Assembly: GCA_007570785.1 (NCBI GenBank)
Contig: ML661885.1
Location: forward strand, 19,743,247-19,807,246
DNA: 64,000 nucleotides
Direction: 5' to 3'
From: Antilocapra americana
Lineage: Eukaryota > Chordata > Mammalia > Artiodactyla > Antilocapridae
This document shows, piece after piece, positions 1 to 12,202 of the stretch (position 1 is the first letter of the stretch; every line of letters starts with the position of its first letter). Below the pieces are notes generated by a model. That model was not told the DNA's origin, made no database searches, and was given only the letters and a program-made list of their open reading frames with translations. The position numbers and the translations under genes are program-made.

Positions 1-21
1 CATCTGCCTGATTGACCGCTT

Positions 22-1616
22 CAGTTTAGTTCAGTAGCTCAGTCATATCCAACTGTTTGTGACCCCATGGACTGCTGCATGCCAGGCCTCCCTGACAATC
101 ACCAACTCCCGGAGTTTACTTAAACTCATGTCCATTGAGTTAGTGATGCCATCCAACCATCTCAACCTCTGTTGTCCTCTTCTCCTCCTGCCCTCAATCT
201 TTCCCAGCATCAGGGTCTTTTCAAATGACTCAGCTCTTCTCATCAGGTAGCCAAAGTATTGGAGTTCCAGCTTCAATATCAGTACTTCCAATGAATATTC
301 AGGACTGATCTCCTTTAAGATTGACTAGTTGGATCTCCTTGCAGTCCAAGGAACTCTCAAGGGTCTTCTCCAACACCATAGTTCAAAAGCGTCAATTCTT
401 CGGCACTCGGCTTTCTTTATAGTCCAACTCTCCCATCCATACATGACCAGTGGAAAAACCATAGCCTTGCCTAAACGGACCTTTGCTGGCAAAGTAATGT
501 CTCTGCTTTTTAATATGCTATCTAGTTAACTTTTCTCCCAAGGAGTAAGCGTCTTTTAATTTCATGGCTGCAATCACTATCTGCAGTGATTTTGGAGCCC
601 CAAAAAACAAAGTCTTTCACTGTTTCCACTGTTTCCCCATCTATTTGCCATGAAGTGATGGGACCAGATGCCATGCTCTTAGTTGTCTGAATGTTGAGTT
701 TTAAGCCAACTTTTTCACTCTCCTCTTTCACTTTCATCAAGAGGCTCTTTAGTTCTTCTTCACTTTCTGCCATAAGGGTGGTGTCATCTGCATATCTGAG
801 GTTATTGGTATTTCTCCTGGCAATCTTGATTCCAGCTCGTACTTCATCCAGCCCAGAGTTTCTCTTGATGTACTCCGCATATAAGTTAAATAAGCATGAT
901 GAGAATATACAGCCTTGATGTACTCCTTTCCCTATTTGGAACGAGTCTGTTGTTCCATGTCCAGTTCTAACTGTTGCTTCCTGACCTGCATACAGGTTTC
1001 TCAAGAGGCAGGTCAGGTGGTCTGGTATTCCTATCTCTTTCAGAATCTTCCACAGTTTATTGTGACCCACACAGTCAAAGGATTTGGCATAGTCAATAAA
1101 GCAGAAATAGATGTTTTTCTGGAACTCCCTTGCTTTTGTGATGATCCAGTGGATATGGACAATTGGATCTCTGCCTTTTCTAAAACCAGCTTGAACATCT
1201 GAAAGTTCACAGTTCATGTCCTGTTGAAGCCTGACTTGAAGAATTTTGAGCATTACTTTACTAGAGTGTGAGATGAGTGCAATTGTGCAGTAGTTTGAGC
1301 ATTCTTTGGCATTGCCTTTCTTAGGGATTGGAATGAAAACTGACCTTTTCCAGTCCTGAGGCCACTGCTGAGTTTTCCAAATTTGCTTGCATATTGAGTG
1401 CAGCACTTTCACAGCATCATCTTTCAGAATTTGAAATAGCTCAACTGGAATTCCATCACCTCCATTAGCTTTGTTCCTAGTGATGCTTCCTAAGGTCCAC
1501 TTGATTTCGTATTCCAGTATATCTGGCTCTAGGTTGAGTGATCACACCATCATGATGATCTGAGTCACGAAGATCTTTTTTATACAGTTTCTGTGTCCTC
1601 TTGCCATCTCTTCTTT
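22..1616 (-). mobile_element. BovB (RTE) LINE, 5'-truncated
   Basis: BovB is an RTE-clade LINE that spread widely in ruminants. Read on the minus strand, this copy runs from the middle of the reverse-transcriptase region to the typical BovB 3' end (repeated TTCAGTTCAG-type units at 22-60 in plus orientation). Everything upstream of the linker before RT, including the endonuclease, is missing, as expected for 5' truncation. The left limit is near the window edge, so flanking duplications cannot be assessed there. Match to BovB stops near 1616, where a 23-bp tandem duplication begins. Confidence 0.93.
522..1412 (-). pseudogene. BovB reverse transcriptase remnant
   Basis: A 296-residue open frame inside the BovB copy. 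It holds the LINE RT blocks in order: FIPIPKK near residues 26-32, AGFRKGR near 75, catalytic block A FCFIDYAKSFD near 102-112, block B QGCIFSSCLFNLY near 166-178, and block C RYADD near 206-210. The catalytic aspartates of A and C are therefore present. The frame ends early at 522 because of a small indel after GRKV, and downstream C-terminal sequence continues in other frames. A fragment with no endonuclease and no promoter cannot act on its own. Confidence 0.9.
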
Positions 1617-1662
1617 GACCCCTTATATCTCCTAAAGTTGACCCCTTATGTCCCCTAAAGTC
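1617..1662. repeat. 23-bp tandem duplication
   Basis: Two adjacent 23-base units (1617-1639 and 1640-1662) that begin GACCCCTTAT and end CCTAAAGT differ at about three positions. They sit exactly where the BovB match ends. The following 150 bases up to the next SINE match no family I recognise. Confidence 0.7.
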
Positions 1663-1821
1663 AGTGTCTTTTCCATAACCAATCTGCATTTTTGTCTAGG
1701 ATAACTTCATTGTTCCTGTGCACATCTGCCCTTAAAAGTTTTCCATTTCTTACAGTTCCTTGGATCTCCTTTCTCTTTGCTGTATTGGAGGCTGCCTGAA
1801 TCACGCATTGTTGAATAAAGC

Positions 1822-2042
1822 TAGTGTGGTCAGTTGCTTGGTTGTGTGTGACTCTTGGCGACCTCATGAATGGTAGCCTACCAGGTTCCTCTGTTCTTGG
1901 AATTTTCCAGGAAAGAATACTGAATTAGGTTGCCATTTCTTACTCCAGCCATTCTTTCTGGCCCAGGGATGGAACCCACGTCTCTTGCATCTCCTGCATT
2001 GGCAGGCATATTGTTTACCACTATTTCTACCTGGTAAGCCCC
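1822..2042 (-). mobile_element. Bov-tA SINE with 10-bp TSD
   Basis: Bov-tA is a ruminant SINE: a tRNA-Glu-like head (Pol III A and B boxes) joined to a Bov-A body derived from BovB, mobilised by BovB machinery. This full-length copy lies on the minus strand with its head at the right end. The direct repeat TGAATAAAGC at 1812-1821 and 2043-2052 is a perfect target-site duplication and fixes both ends. Confidence 0.93.
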
Positions 2043-2052
2043 TGAATAAAGC

Positions 2053-2352
2053 CAATACAGTCTTTAAATTTATTCACTTGAATCTCATTTTTCAACAACC
2101 TCAAATGCATGTGTTGAAAATCCTACAATATTAGTATAATTATGTTTATATGGAAACTCCAGTATATCCCTATCAGCCTTTAAACATGGCCAGACAGAAG
2201 CATAGTTCAATTATACTTTAAGCACCCTTCTGTATTTCAGCCCAGACAGATTTGCCACAGAGTGCTACCCTCAAATTGGCATTACCAAAAGCCTCAAAAC
2301 CTTGAACAACCTTATACTATCATAATGCATAAGTAAAAATTGGAGAAAACAC
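2053..2352. other. Unassigned unique sequence
   Basis: About 300 bases of AT-rich DNA between two SINEs. I see no repeat family, open frame or regulatory signature here. Confidence 0.6.
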
Positions 2353-2366
2353 ATTTTCTGCTCAAA

Positions 2367-2529
2367 AAATGTAAAAATGTTAGTCTTTCAGTCATGTCTG
2401 ACTCTGCAACCCCCTGGACTATATAGCCTGCCAGGTTCCTCTGTCCATGGAATTCTCCAAGCAAGAATATTGGAGTGGATTGCCATTTCCTTCTCCAGGG
2501 AATCTTCTCAACCTAGGGATCGAACTCAG
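2367..2529 (-). mobile_element. 5'-truncated Bov-tA with 14-bp TSD
   Basis: A minus-strand Bov-tA lacking most of its tRNA-like head. The direct repeat ATTTTCTGCTCAAA occurs at 2353-2366 and 2530-2543 and is perfect, so truncation happened at insertion rather than by later deletion. An A-rich run follows the left repeat. Confidence 0.93.
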
Positions 2530-2543
2530 ATTTTCTGCTCAAA

Positions 2544-2922
2544 TAAATAAATATTAACCAATTTTTTCTCCAAAGAGGTGATTTTGAAACTTTTCCTGAC
2601 AGCTAAAATTTTTTATTCTTGCTGAGCACTGTTTAAAACTTTTTTCCAACAAAAATAACCATCCCTAATTTCTTTATCTGTGCTACTGTTTATAAAATAA
2701 TAAAGTGGGGACTTAAATAAACAAAGCTAAATAAAAAGCAGATGTTCGTACAAAGCCTTACATAATTCTGCAGAGCACAGAGATTTTCAGGGGCAAAGGC
2801 TGTGGCAACTCAGAACTAAAGGCTCTTGTTTTTTTATTAAAAGATAAAGGCAGGTTAAAAAAAAATAGTGCACACTTACACAGTAATTGGTGAGCATGAC
2901 TGTTTAGTAAATTGGCTCCTTC
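2544..2922. other. Unassigned AT-rich sequence
   Basis: Unique DNA with several short A and T runs, including a 9-A run near 2860. It is the pre-insertion neighbourhood of the SINE at 2935. No feature is recognised. Confidence 0.6.
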
Positions 2923-2934
2923 TTTAAATGACCT

Positions 2935-3137
2935 TCCCTGGTGGTTCAGATGGTAAAGAAACTGCCTGCCAATACAGGAGATTTGGGTTCGATTCCTGGG
3001 TCAGAAAGAGCCCCCTGGAGAAAGGCATGACAATTCACTCCAGTATTCTTGCCTGGAGAATTCCATTAACAGAGGAGCCCACAGTCTACAGTCCATGGGG
3101 TTGCAAAGAGTCAGAGAAAACTGAGTGATTAACACTT
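2935..3137 (+). mobile_element. Bov-tA SINE, intact B box, 12-bp TSD
   Basis: Plus-strand full-length copy. TTTAAATGACCT at 2923-2934 and 3138-3149 is a perfect target-site duplication. The head retains a consensus Pol III B box, GGTTCGATTCC at 2986-2996, and a partly degraded A box near 2940-2952. With its perfect TSD it looks like one of the better preserved SINEs in the window. Confidence 0.94.
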
Positions 3138-3149
3138 TTTAAATGACCT

Positions 3150-4234
3150 CGGGGAGCATCTAAGCCCTCAAGCTACCCCAGAATCATCACCCCCAGACTT
3201 AGATCCAGTTGACTGTGCCTTCCATTTTCTACCACAGGTAGTATAAAACTCACCCCAAGCTCTCCTCTAATCCTGATGCCTGTTATGCTTAGCCCATCAA
3301 AAATATACACAGTTATCAGCCTGAGCTTTCTCACGTTTCCCCCAATCACTTTCATCTGTTCACCTGATCTTATGTCTTTCTAATCTCCCTAACTACTTTC
3401 CAAAATTGACAATGTATTAATTTATCTGGGCTTTATTCCCACCTCCACATCTTCTCCTTTTTTCTCTCAATGTTCAATTCATGTATTTTTCCTTCTTTCT
3501 TTTCCAATGCCACTTTCTCTCTCTCCAGTAATTCATGCCATTATGTCCAGGTCTTCCTGACCCTTCAAATCCTTTGTCATGTACCAGGCATTTAGAACTT
3601 CTGACTCTGTGTCCTTTTGAAATCTATCTCAGGTTCTAAGATGCTATGCTCTTTTGTTTTTCTTAAATGTTCTTTTCCTCTTTCTTTCACTAGCTCCTTT
3701 TACTCTGGAGTTTCTTTTGTTGTACTTTTTCTATTTTTGACTCTTTGTACTTTATATATATATATATATATACACATATATATGCTAACTGTAAATTATA
3801 TACAATATGGCCATTAATTACCAAATTGTGGTAGACTTACAAATTAATCCCTAATAACTCACTTCAAGTTCTATCATTTTTGAGGGTTTCAGGTGTGCAA
3901 TTCTAAACATCTCCACTTCTTCTATCGATACTCAACTGAGCACGCATTGAGGGGAAAAAAAATCTAAAAAAATAAATCAATACCTGCCCACTGTTCCAAT
4001 TTTCAAATAGAGAAACGTCAGTTAGAAAAACACATTCCCTGGAGACAATAGCTATCCTAATTAATTAGTGACTTTGATTCTTCAGGAGTTGACTGCCAGC
4101 AGAGAGCATGTGTTCAGTACCATAAAGACTCACAGGCACAGATAATATGCTAATGAGAGTTGGCATAAAGTATTCTGGGAACACGTATCTAAATGAAATA
4201 ATCACAGCTACTGAAAAGGGGAGATCAAGGAACA
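3150..4234. other. Unassigned, partly pyrimidine-rich
   Basis: About 1.1 kb of unique DNA. The part from 3430 to 3730 is rich in C and T on the plus strand. It is followed by a TA microsatellite and AT-rich sequence. Open frames here are short and random in composition. Confidence 0.55.
3753..3772. repeat. (TA)n microsatellite
   Basis: Ten TA units, followed after a CACA interruption by further TATA sequence to about 3784. Likely length-polymorphic. Confidence 0.9.
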
Positions 4235-4246
4235 CTAAAAGGAATG

Positions 4247-4458
4247 TGCATGCAAAGTCACTTCGGTCGTGTATGACTCTTTGCAGCCTATGGCTCACCA
4301 GGCTTCTCTGTCCATAGCATTTCCCAAGCAAGAATATTGGAGTGAGTTGCTATTCCCTTCTCCCGGGGATGTTCCTGACTCAGCGATAGAACCCACATCT
4401 CTTATGTCTCCTGCATTGGCAGATGGTATCTTTGCCACTAGTACCCCCTGGAAAGCAT
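4247..4458 (-). mobile_element. Bov-tA SINE, imperfect 12-bp TSD
   Basis: Minus-strand, near full length. CTAAAAGGAATG (4235-4246) and CTAAAAAGAATA (4459-4470) match at 10 of 12 positions and flank the element, so they are a decayed target-site duplication. The head shows several substitutions in the A-box region. Confidence 0.9.
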
Positions 4459-4470
4459 CTAAAAAGAATA

Positions 4471-4991
4471 GATGCAACAATTGCAAAATGACATATCTTG
4501 CTCCTGAAATTATCATCTTTGTAATTAATTGTTTATGGACAACAGCATTTATTTTTGATAAACAGTTGTATTTAATATGTATGATTAACATATACAAATT
4601 TGATTTAAAAATCAAACCATGCAGCAGGATGTACAGTAAAAAAAAATATAAAATTCTGACTCATCTTCCTTGATAACCACTATCTGGAAGTAATACCAAG
4701 AATATTTACTTGTGTATCTCCCAGACATCTTCATGTATTTTTGCTCATCCTACACACACATATTTAGAAACAGGCTTTTGCACACTTAAGCACACATGTG
4801 CACACATTCTGCCTTTCATATACAAAAATTTCTGCCATTTCTTTGTGCTCATAGATAAACAAACAATCCAAAGGTTAATTTTTTTTAAATATTTATTCTA
4901 AAAGTTGAAATGGTTGATTGGGAATAGAATGATATACTGAAGATCTTTTCCCAGTACAAAGATGGAATCTTAGGTTTTTTTGTATGTTCTT
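4471..4991. other. Unassigned AT-rich sequence
   Basis: Unique DNA with a 9-A run near 4640 and CA-rich stretches around 4750-4810. No repeat family or gene is recognised. Confidence 0.55.
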
Positions 4992-5003
4992 AATATGAAA
5001 TAT

Positions 5004-5204
5004 GGGCTTCCCTTTGTCTCAGTGGTAAAGAATCTGCCTGCAATGCAAGAGATGTGGGTTTGATCCTTGGGTTGGGAAGATTACCTGGAGGAGGATGTGG
5101 CAACCCATTGCTTGGAAAATCCCACAGACAGAGGAACCTGGTGGGCCACAGTCCATAGGGGTCACAAAGAGTCAGACACAGATGAAGTGACTGAGAATGC
5201 ATGC
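5004..5204 (+). mobile_element. Bov-tA SINE with perfect 12-bp TSD
   Basis: Plus-strand copy with tRNA-like head at the left. AATATGAAATAT at 4992-5003 and 5205-5216 is a perfect duplication that defines both ends. The B box carries one change, GGTTTGATCC. Confidence 0.94.
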
Positions 5205-5216
5205 AATATGAAATAT

Positions 5217-5866
5217 ATTTATTGATGCAATATAGATATACATTCATTATTTGTATAATATACTAAATATACTTATATTTTATATAAATTTATCTATTTT
5301 AAAAATAAGTTTATATTAACATATATTTAAAATGTAAGAAACATCATTAAATTACAAGAATGTTCAACCGAGGCAACCATGGTCTCAGATAAGGTATGTG
5401 AGATTAAGTCTAAGACTAAAAGGTAGAACTGCCAGAGATTTGGGAAGGATAGCTGGAGATTTGAGGATGAGCTGTAAAAGAGGTTAGTCAGAAGACTAAA
5501 GGCAGATTATGAAAGTGTTCCTATGCTTGCTTAAACAATTTAGATCTTCACTTGTAAGAGTTCCAGTGACATAGGATACATTTAATCTGTTATTTAATAA
5601 ACATTATTTTTGAATTTTAAAACGGTAACCATTGTATCAGGATGAAAGATTAGAAGAACCACTGCTGGATATCCAATATCTAAAGAAGCATTTGGTTCAC
5701 TGCGGGCCTTGCCAAACACAATTGTTTAGTGATTAAATTCCATAAATAGGTGAAGGAAGATGAGATACACTTCAGAATGGTTTCAGTGGTGGTGATGAAG
5801 TAGAGACATGGCAGAGATGATTGGAAGGATAGCAGAGATCACTTTCAATAAGAAATGGGGAACTAA
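5217..5866. other. Unassigned AT-rich sequence
   Basis: Strongly AT-rich at its left (5217-5340), then mixed unique sequence. No feature is recognised. Confidence 0.55.
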
Positions 5867-6050
5867 CATGATTTATTTAGCATTTGTTACATGTCAGAAA
5901 CTATTTTGACATGTTCACTCATTTAGTCTTCACAATAATCTTGTGAGGAAATCAAATTTCAGAGAGATTTAACTTGCTACCATCACATTGCAGGGAAACA
6001 GCAGAAAACAGTTTACCCCATATTTTGATTTTATGTCACACACTTTAATC
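5867..6050 (+). repeat. MIR SINE, ancient
   Basis: The order of matches follows the MIR core: ATTTAGCATTTGTTACATGT, an ACTCATTTAGTCTTCACAAT block, TTGTGAGGAAA, then the AGAGAGATTTAACTTGC block before the decayed 3' end. It is heavily diverged, as expected for a SINE that was active before the placental radiation. Confidence 0.8.
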
Positions 6051-7208
6051 CAGCATGGCTCCAACAGTATCAACATAGCTTTGTCCCCTAAAGAAAATTC
6101 CTATAGTGTCTGAAGTTTGTTAAACATTCTTAAGAAAGGTAGCTCAGTGGATTAACAGCTTGCAGAATGTATGTCTTCTTACTTGTTAGACATCCAGAAA
6201 GTCATGACCCCAAAATCAGCATACCGCCGGTAAAGTCACCAGCTTTCCCCACTACCCTTCCCCTTAATACATTCTATATTTTCTGTCTCATCAGTTACAA
6301 AGCCACTGCCCTACCCAAGTCCTACTCCTAGAAGTAATGTTCGTTTCTCTAATTACTCACACTCCCTATTTTCAATTAATCACTAAGTTACATCAACTGT
6401 TTCTTAGAAGTTTTCAGTCCACCTTCTCTTTTCCAGCCATCCATCTATAGCTCTGGTTTAGATTTGCCACCTGTCCCATGTATTATTGTCAATTCTTAGA
6501 CTCTTATCTCCAGTCTTGCATTACTCCAATATATTTTCTAATCTACTACACATGTATAGAATGCATGGACCTAATTTATTTAAATATTATTTAAAATTTT
6601 AAACAAGTGGAAAATTATGTTGCATTTTTATTTTACAAGTATTTCTTTTTGAAAACATTTCCTGCCAATTTCATTTATATGCAAATAAAATTAACATCGT
6701 TTATTTAAATTTAGCAAAGTTAACATACAATTGCATATTGTGTCTTAGGATGGCTGAATATCAGTTTGTTACAATCATGTTTTTATTATTTAATCCCTCA
6801 TATCAACACTTATTTCTGAAGTGTTGATGTGAAGTATTAGATAATAAAAAATAGTAATTTTACTTTATTTCTGAAGCAATGGAAATAAATATCTCCATTC
6901 TTCATCAGAGTCTGCAACATTTGACCATCATCTACTCTACTGGGACTGTGGTCAAAACTTTGCCAGTTTTCTTGGATGCTTATGGAGTCTATATATCAGA
7001 TGGAAAAATTTAGGAAGTGAAAACTGGTGGAAAAGACAGAGAAAAAAAAGTAGTCAGTTTAAAAATTCTCATAAAAATAGCATTACTGGTCAAAATATTT
7101 TGATCCCAATTCTGCTTTGTCAGAAGTTACCACTTTTTTTTTTATAAAAACTCAACAATTCTTGAAGAGGCATTATTTATGTATCTTATAAATTTAATAT
7201 GTAAGATT
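6051..7208. other. Unassigned unique sequence
   Basis: About 1.15 kb, AT-rich from 6560 to 6740 and 6830 to 6900. I recognise no repeat family and no plausible exon. Confidence 0.55.
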
Positions 7209-7511
7209 TAAAAGAGATCAGTCCTGGGTGTTCATTGCAAGGACTGATGTTGAAGCTGAAACTCCAATACTTTGGCCACCTGATGCGAAGAGCTGACTCA
7301 TTGGAAAAGACCCTGATGCTAGGAAAGATTGAGGTCAGGAGGAGAAGGATATGACAGAGGATGAGATGGTTGGATGGCATCACTGACTCAATGGACATGA
7401 GCTTGGGTGAACTCCAGGAGTAGGTGATGGACAGGGAGGCCTGGTGTGCTGTGGTTCATGGGGTCACAAAGAGTCGGACACGACTGAGAAACTGAACTGA
7501 ACTGAACTGAA
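7209..7511 (+). mobile_element. BovB 3' end, about 300 bp
   Basis: Plus-strand copy of the last 300 bases of BovB, ending in the characteristic repeated CTGAACTGAA unit at 7490-7511. It is a heavily 5'-truncated insertion. No clear target-site duplication was found. Confidence 0.92.
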
Positions 7512-9200
7512 AGTAAATGAAAAAATTTGTTTATTAAGGATAGACTTTTAAATGAAAAATTCAAGACAATCATTTAAAATTTAACTAAGTTTTATCAAAC
7601 CCTATTTTTTGATCTAACCAAAGTAAAGCCACAATTTTTTCCCTATAGTATTCAAAAGATAGTTATCAGAAATTTTGACCTGTACTAACTCATTCAAAAA
7701 ATGATCATGGAAACTATCATAAAAATAGTTTAATGACTCAAGTTGCATTATTCATGGCTGCAATCATAAATGCAATTCCGGAGAGCTATTATGCTGAGTA
7801 TATGTTGTCATTTTTTCCAAATATAAAAACAATTATAAACACAGAGAAGTGTTACACTATATATAAATATAGAAACAATAATATCTTGGGTTTTTGCAGC
7901 TCTTCCAACCAAGTATAGGACGGAGTTCTTTAAAATACCAACATCATTGTTTCTTTGGATTTCCATAAATTTCAGGCATTTTTGCTACCCAGGTTCCAAG
8001 ACACATTATTTTTTATCATTTTGAACATCCACAAGTCTTTGGGCCAGAGTAACTATGTGACATGGTGAGAGAGACAAAAAACTTTCTTTCTTTCAGGGAT
8101 AAATTATACAATACCAATTATGGTGAGTGAGAAAATTTGCAAAGACTTCAAGTAAAAAAACAAAAAAAACAAAGAAAACATAAAATGGTTATAAAAAGAG
8201 AGTTGCCTTCAGTCACACAGTAATATTAGGGAAAGCAAAAAGTTTTTGTAATATTGGATTTAGCAAGTCTTTGACGTAGAAAATCTCATGGTGCTTATCA
8301 TTAATAGGACATATTTATGAAAGCAGAAAGCACTGAACCTATCACAGCAATGCTGGCTAAATTTCAGAAAAATAATAAAATGCTTCACTTGGGGTTTCCA
8401 AGTAACATGCCTTCCTGCCTTTTTCTACCTCTCATTTCCTTATAGGGATGCTTATGAAGACGCATTCTCTATTTAATCACTTATTTTTTTATGACAAGGA
8501 AACCAGATCTCAGGCTAGAGGGCCGATACTTCTCACCTACAGAAACAATTTTCTCTTATAGACAAACACATTAGTAGAAAACTGACTAATCCTTTCTATT
8601 TATTTACTAAATATCTCATGAGCCTTGTTCAATAGCACAGGGCATACACTGAGAATTTATTAGACAAAATAGGGCAAATCCGGTCAAATTGTCTAATGTT
8701 GGCATTCTTGTGGCCAAACCAAGTCATTTAAATATTGTCTCCTACAAGGACTAATGTAAAAATGAAGATGACTGTGTTATTATAAGCATAGCTCTACTAG
8801 CAACTCTACACCTGAATAATTAATGTAAATCCACAAAATTTAATTTTCTATTGTATTACTAAGAAACAACAATGGCATCTGTTCAAATACAATTTTTAAT
8901 GTTATATAAAGATTTCACATTAATGAATGGGGAAAAAGCATATATGGATAGTGCACATCAATAATTTCTAGAGGAATATGAATAAACTCATTTTTACAAA
9001 CATAAAAATTTTATAGACATAGTGTATGATTAAAAGATATATGAAGATTAAAAAAACATTAAGAAAAAATCCATCAAAAAAGTCCTGATTAAAATCTTAA
9101 TTCCCTATAATGTCTAACTCTTTTAATTGAGATAATTTGACAACTGTAAAAGTAAGGTTTTCATTTATCGCTCTCAAAAATTTTCCTATAATACATGCAT
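7512..9200. other. Unassigned unique sequence
   Basis: 1.7 kb of AT-rich DNA without a recognised repeat. Poly-A-rich patches occur at 8150-8180. The longest open frames are about 60 codons and look random. Confidence 0.55.
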
Positions 9201-9556
9201 AGTTCAGTTCAGCTCATTCACTCAGTCATGTCCTACTCTTTGTAACCCCATGGACTACAGTAAGTTAGGCTTCCCTGACCATCACCAGCTCCCGGATCTT
9301 GCTCAAATTCATGTCCACTGAGTTGGTGATGCCATCCAACCATCTTATCCTCTGTCGTCTCCTTCTCCTCCTACCTTCAATCTTTCCCAACATCAGGGTT
9401 TTTTCTCATGAGTCAGTTCTTCGCATCAGGTGGGCTAAGTATTGGAGCTTCAGCTTCAGCATCAGTCCTTCCGGTGAATATTCAGGACTGATTTCCTTTA
9501 GAATTGACTGGTTTGATCTCCTTGTAGTACAAGGGACTCTCAAGAGTCTGCTAAGC
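9201..9556 (-). mobile_element. BovB 3' end, about 350 bp
   Basis: Minus-strand copy that begins at the GTTCAGTTCAG terminus (9201) and reaches into the C-terminal RT-linked region before truncation near 9556. No clear target-site duplication. Confidence 0.92.
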
Positions 9557-9859
9557 CTGTACCAAAACCCACAAAACAAGTTCCTTATTCATCCTATCTT
9601 AATTTAGTGTTTGTGATCATTAAGCTCATTGAAAATAATGAGAATTCAAGCATAGTATATGTTTGAGTGAAATTTTGATTTAAATAGTGTATTTTCCCAT
9701 ATTCCCTTTGATTTGCCAAAAAAAAAAAAAAAACCACTAAGCAATGACTTAACTGAAGTATTTCTATTATTCTAAAATTAACTATAGGGTCACGTACTTC
9801 CATTATTCTTCTAATATTTAGAAAATGGCTTTCCTTTTCACAGAAGAAAAGGAAGTCAG

Positions 9860-10215
9860 GGGGATTCAAACTGCTAGGACTCAAGATATCTTGCTTTGAA
9901 AATGGAGGGACCATCTGAGAAAGAGTGTGGGTGGTATTTATGAGCAGAAGGTACTCCTGTATGACATCTAACAAGGGTGAGAAACTAGGATTCATGACTA
10001 CAAGAAACAGGATTCTACCCTGAATGTGGAAGTCAATTCTTCCTGAGAGCTTCAAACTGACACCTCGATTGGAGACTTCTAAGACTCTAAGCAGAATTCT
10101 ACTGAGCTCATTAGGTCTTCTCACCTACAGAACTGTGAAGTAATAATTGGATATTATTTTAAGCTGCTAAATTTTTGGTAATTCATTTTTGCAACAACAA
10201 AAATCTAATAATACG
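9860..10215 (+). mobile_element. MLT1-like (MaLR) LTR
   Basis: Old endogenous retrovirus-like LTR of the mammalian MaLR group. The right half matches MLT1 order: CAAGAAACAGGATTCTACC, CTGACACCTCGATT, CCTACAGAACTGTGAAGTAA, a TTTAAGCTGCTAAATTTTTGG block, and the terminal AATCTAATAATAC. The left limit is uncertain. It is a solo LTR with no internal sequence visible. A 176-codon minus-strand open frame over it is a chance frame. Confidence 0.72.
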
Positions 10216-12202
10216 GAATCTGTGAATTTTACATTTCATTCAACCTGTAATCCCAGTAGGAACCTGATCTAAAATACAACAGGGACCAAAATCCAAACAA
10301 ATTTTGACCAATTCAATATAACCTATTTACTTATATTTTCAATCATTTAATCTATACCATAATAATGCACTAAAATATTAGCAATCCAGAGGAGTGCTTA
10401 TGCATCATTTTGTTTATGAAGAGTCTAGCAGAAGTATTCAAATGAATTCAGAAAGGTACTCAATAAACCCTGAGGTTACAATTTTGCATTGGACCAGGGG
10501 TACTTGCATCATGAAATCAAGGTCACAAGGTGTTGCAACTTTTAACATTGAGAAGAATAATGTATTTAGAAATAAAAACACTTTAACAAAGTATTACTTT
10601 TTTAAAAGAAAGGTGGTTCAAATATTAATATGCAGATATGCTACTTATCACTGCAGCTAATTATATGCCCCAAATAACAGGCACATCACTCACCATAAAT
10701 AAAACATATGGAGTGTTTTTATTCTCTTTCAAAAAGGATCATTTTATATAATTGCTTGAGATATCATTAAAACCATTTCTGCATAACAGAAACAAAAAAA
10801 GTTCAGGCCATCTGTACTTTAAAGATTTTACTGTGGTATGTCACAAGTTATTAAAATCAAGACTGCTTGTAAATATTAACCAAAAAGGGATCTTTTGTAA
10901 AATTAATAGCCTTTTCATTCTATGCATGTCAACAGAGCCTGTTATTTTACTGTCGGTCCACTTGGTATATTTAACAATTAGTTTAATACTCAAGTCCTTA
11001 AGGACAAAAGACAGAAGGGCTGCCAGTTTCCAGTATGGTGAGAGATCACTCATAGCCCCAGGCTAATGTATTACAGTTTATTTCTTTGACCTCTTCTTGA
11101 AATGATTGTGGGATCCTTTGAAGTGAATGTTGAACATTGCCATCTTCCATTTGAATTTCACATTTCTAATTAGGAAAAAAGTGTTCTAATCAAAATATTA
11201 TAAAGAATATTAAAATACCCTAAAATGAGCAGACTTCAGGATAACAGTACACTAGCAACATGATAGAAATAATGAATTAAAAAATATCTCACTCAAATGA
11301 CTTAATTTATACATGAACTGTGAAGAATAAAAATAAACAAAGGAAGTGTTAATGGTCCTGTGATGCCCAGGTAATATAAATCAATCCAATGCCTCTTTCA
11401 AATAAGGTTAACATGATTTATAAAAAGATAACAAAGAAACAAAATAAAGGAAGAAGAAAAGTAGGAAAGAATGGAGAACATCTCTTATTGTTTAATGAGT
11501 AAGTACAAAGTCCATCATTGTAATAGATTTTCAAGCTAGAAAACTGGTAAATAGTAAACTCCTATTTATGATTACAATGGATGAATTTCATAGAAATATT
11601 TCACAGAGATGATTTCTGTTGCTATACTGTTATTAATCATTTTAATAGTTAAATATATGACATATAACTATAAAATAAATATGTCAGATGTTTAACTTAC
11701 TAATAAGTGAAGTAATCAGTAAGATTTTAAAGTAACTGAAAAATAAAACTGAAGTCACACACACACACACATAAGGAAAGCAGAAGTTAATTTACAAATA
11801 GACGCACAATTGCTTAATATCAAAAAGACAATGAAATAGAATGTTAGAATCATCTCTTCAGATGAGGAAGATGGAATCAAGGCATTTTTGCATTTCTAAC
11901 CCCCAAAATTCACTGGCATCTTAATGAATAATAACCATTTATATCACCATCAGGCCTACAGAAGTTGACTTCTAGCTCTAAATTTGCAAAATAAATCAAT
12001 TAACAGACTCCTTTAGACTTAGATAGCCTCAAGAGTCAGCTGGACAACATCAAGTATTCCATAGTAAAATAGACTGTAATCTTTTTACCTATTTCAAAGA
12101 TTTCACATTTTTTCAAAACACTGTGACCCTTTAATACCCAGAAAGTTAATCTTTCATTAAAGAAAAAGAGAAATATTGATAATTTACATCCAGTTTATAC
12201 CA
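10216..12202. other. Unassigned unique sequence
   Basis: Almost 2 kb of AT-rich DNA with no assignable transposon. It contains an (AC)8 tract at 11757-11772. Short open frames at 10394-10660 and 10752-11066 show no domain or credible start context. Confidence 0.55.

Noticed and set aside
2935..3137. Possible tRNA genes, because of B-box sequences in many places
   Set aside because: All are heads of Bov-tA or CHR SINEs. None folds as a complete tRNA with an acceptor stem, and each continues into a SINE body.
9594..10124. 176-codon minus-strand open frame, among the longest frames outside the LINEs
   Set aside because: It overlaps an MLT1-like LTR in antisense, has no domain, and its composition is that of AT-rich chance frames.
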